Below, in pieces: positions 5,688 through 5,756 of a stretch of DNA of 5,756 nt. The stretch's first letter is position 1. Each line of letters opens with the position of its first letter. Location: contig JAUVIT010000147.1 in the NCBI GenBank assembly GCA_030592605.1, positions 1 to 5,756 of the forward strand. Reading direction: 5' to 3'. The notes below the pieces were generated by a model that was not told the DNA's origin, made no database searches, and saw only the letters and a list, made by a program, of their open reading frames with translations. Position numbers and translations under genes: made by a program. This DNA is from Bacteroidota bacterium. Lineage in GTDB: Bacteria > Bacteroidota > Bacteroidia > Bacteroidales > GCA-2748055.

Positions 5688-5756
5688 ATGAAGAACAAAT
5701 TGGGTTTAGGTGTTATTATGTTAAGCGCAATGATGAGTGGTTATTCACAGGGACCC
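5688..5756 (+). CDS. Exported protein, N-terminal signal peptide only (runs off right edge)
   Basis: Only 23 codons are visible, starting at the ATG at 5688, and the frame is open to the last base. They encode a textbook signal peptide: Lys2 and Lys4, a hydrophobic core LGLGVIMLSAMMSG, then YSQGP with a likely cleavage after Ser or Gln, typical of Bacteroidota secreted proteins. Another in-frame ATG lies nine bases upstream (5679), adding Met-Gln-Ile; the shorter form is preferred because it places the Lys residues at the very start. There is no Cys, so it is not obviously a lipoprotein. A weak promoter candidate is TTG at 5639-5641 with TAATTCCC 20 bases on. It is divergent from the outer membrane protein gene and shares the 184-nt intergenic region. 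Product cannot be named. Confidence 0.7.
   Translation, partial: MKNKLGLGVIMLSAMMSGYSQGP

Noticed and set aside
1..5756. tRNA, rRNA, CRISPR arrays, insertion sequences, integrase sites, riboswitches
   Set aside because: None could be seen by eye on either strand; the window is almost wholly filled by ordinary coding genes.

Overview
The window reads as a piece of a Bacteroidota chromosome, probably an anaerobic, fermentative, hydrogen-metabolising member of the Bacteroidales/Marinilabiliales type. Three things suggest this: a near-consensus Bacteroidota promoter (TTTG, 19-nt spacer, TAGCTGTG) before the outer membrane protein gene; A-rich leaders with weak Shine-Dalgarno sequences; and an aspA-hydF-hydE [FeFe]-hydrogenase maturation cluster followed by an exported NodB-like deacetylase of a type I associate with Bacteroidota. 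The taxonomic call is inference.

Layout. All but one of the genes lie on the minus strand, so the order of transcription runs right to left. From 5503 down to 4856 is a small exported protein, probably an outer membrane beta-barrel. After a 43-nt gap come aspA (4812-3364, aspartate ammonia-lyase), hydF (3367-2141, GTPase and H-cluster scaffold, overlapping aspA by 4 nt), hydE (2139-1054, radical SAM maturase, 1 nt after hydF), an exported polysaccharide deacetylase-like protein starting at a GTG (1061-264, overlapping hydE by 8 nt) and, 20 nt further on, the first 81 codons of a maltose O-acetyltransferase that runs off the left edge (243-1). At the right edge a divergent plus-strand gene begins at 5688; only its signal peptide is inside the window. 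The 184-nt region between the divergent starts holds a good minus-strand promoter and an imperfect inverted repeat.

How they work together. HydE and HydF, with HydG (not in this window), build the 2Fe subcluster of the [FeFe]-hydrogenase H-cluster. AspA releases ammonia from aspartate and is tightly coupled to hydF; it may supply nitrogen for the azadithiolate bridge, which is the most interesting functional hint here. The deacetylase and acetyltransferase downstream look like passengers on the same transcript, acting on sugars or polysaccharides. Most of this matches known families; I do not see a clearly new system.
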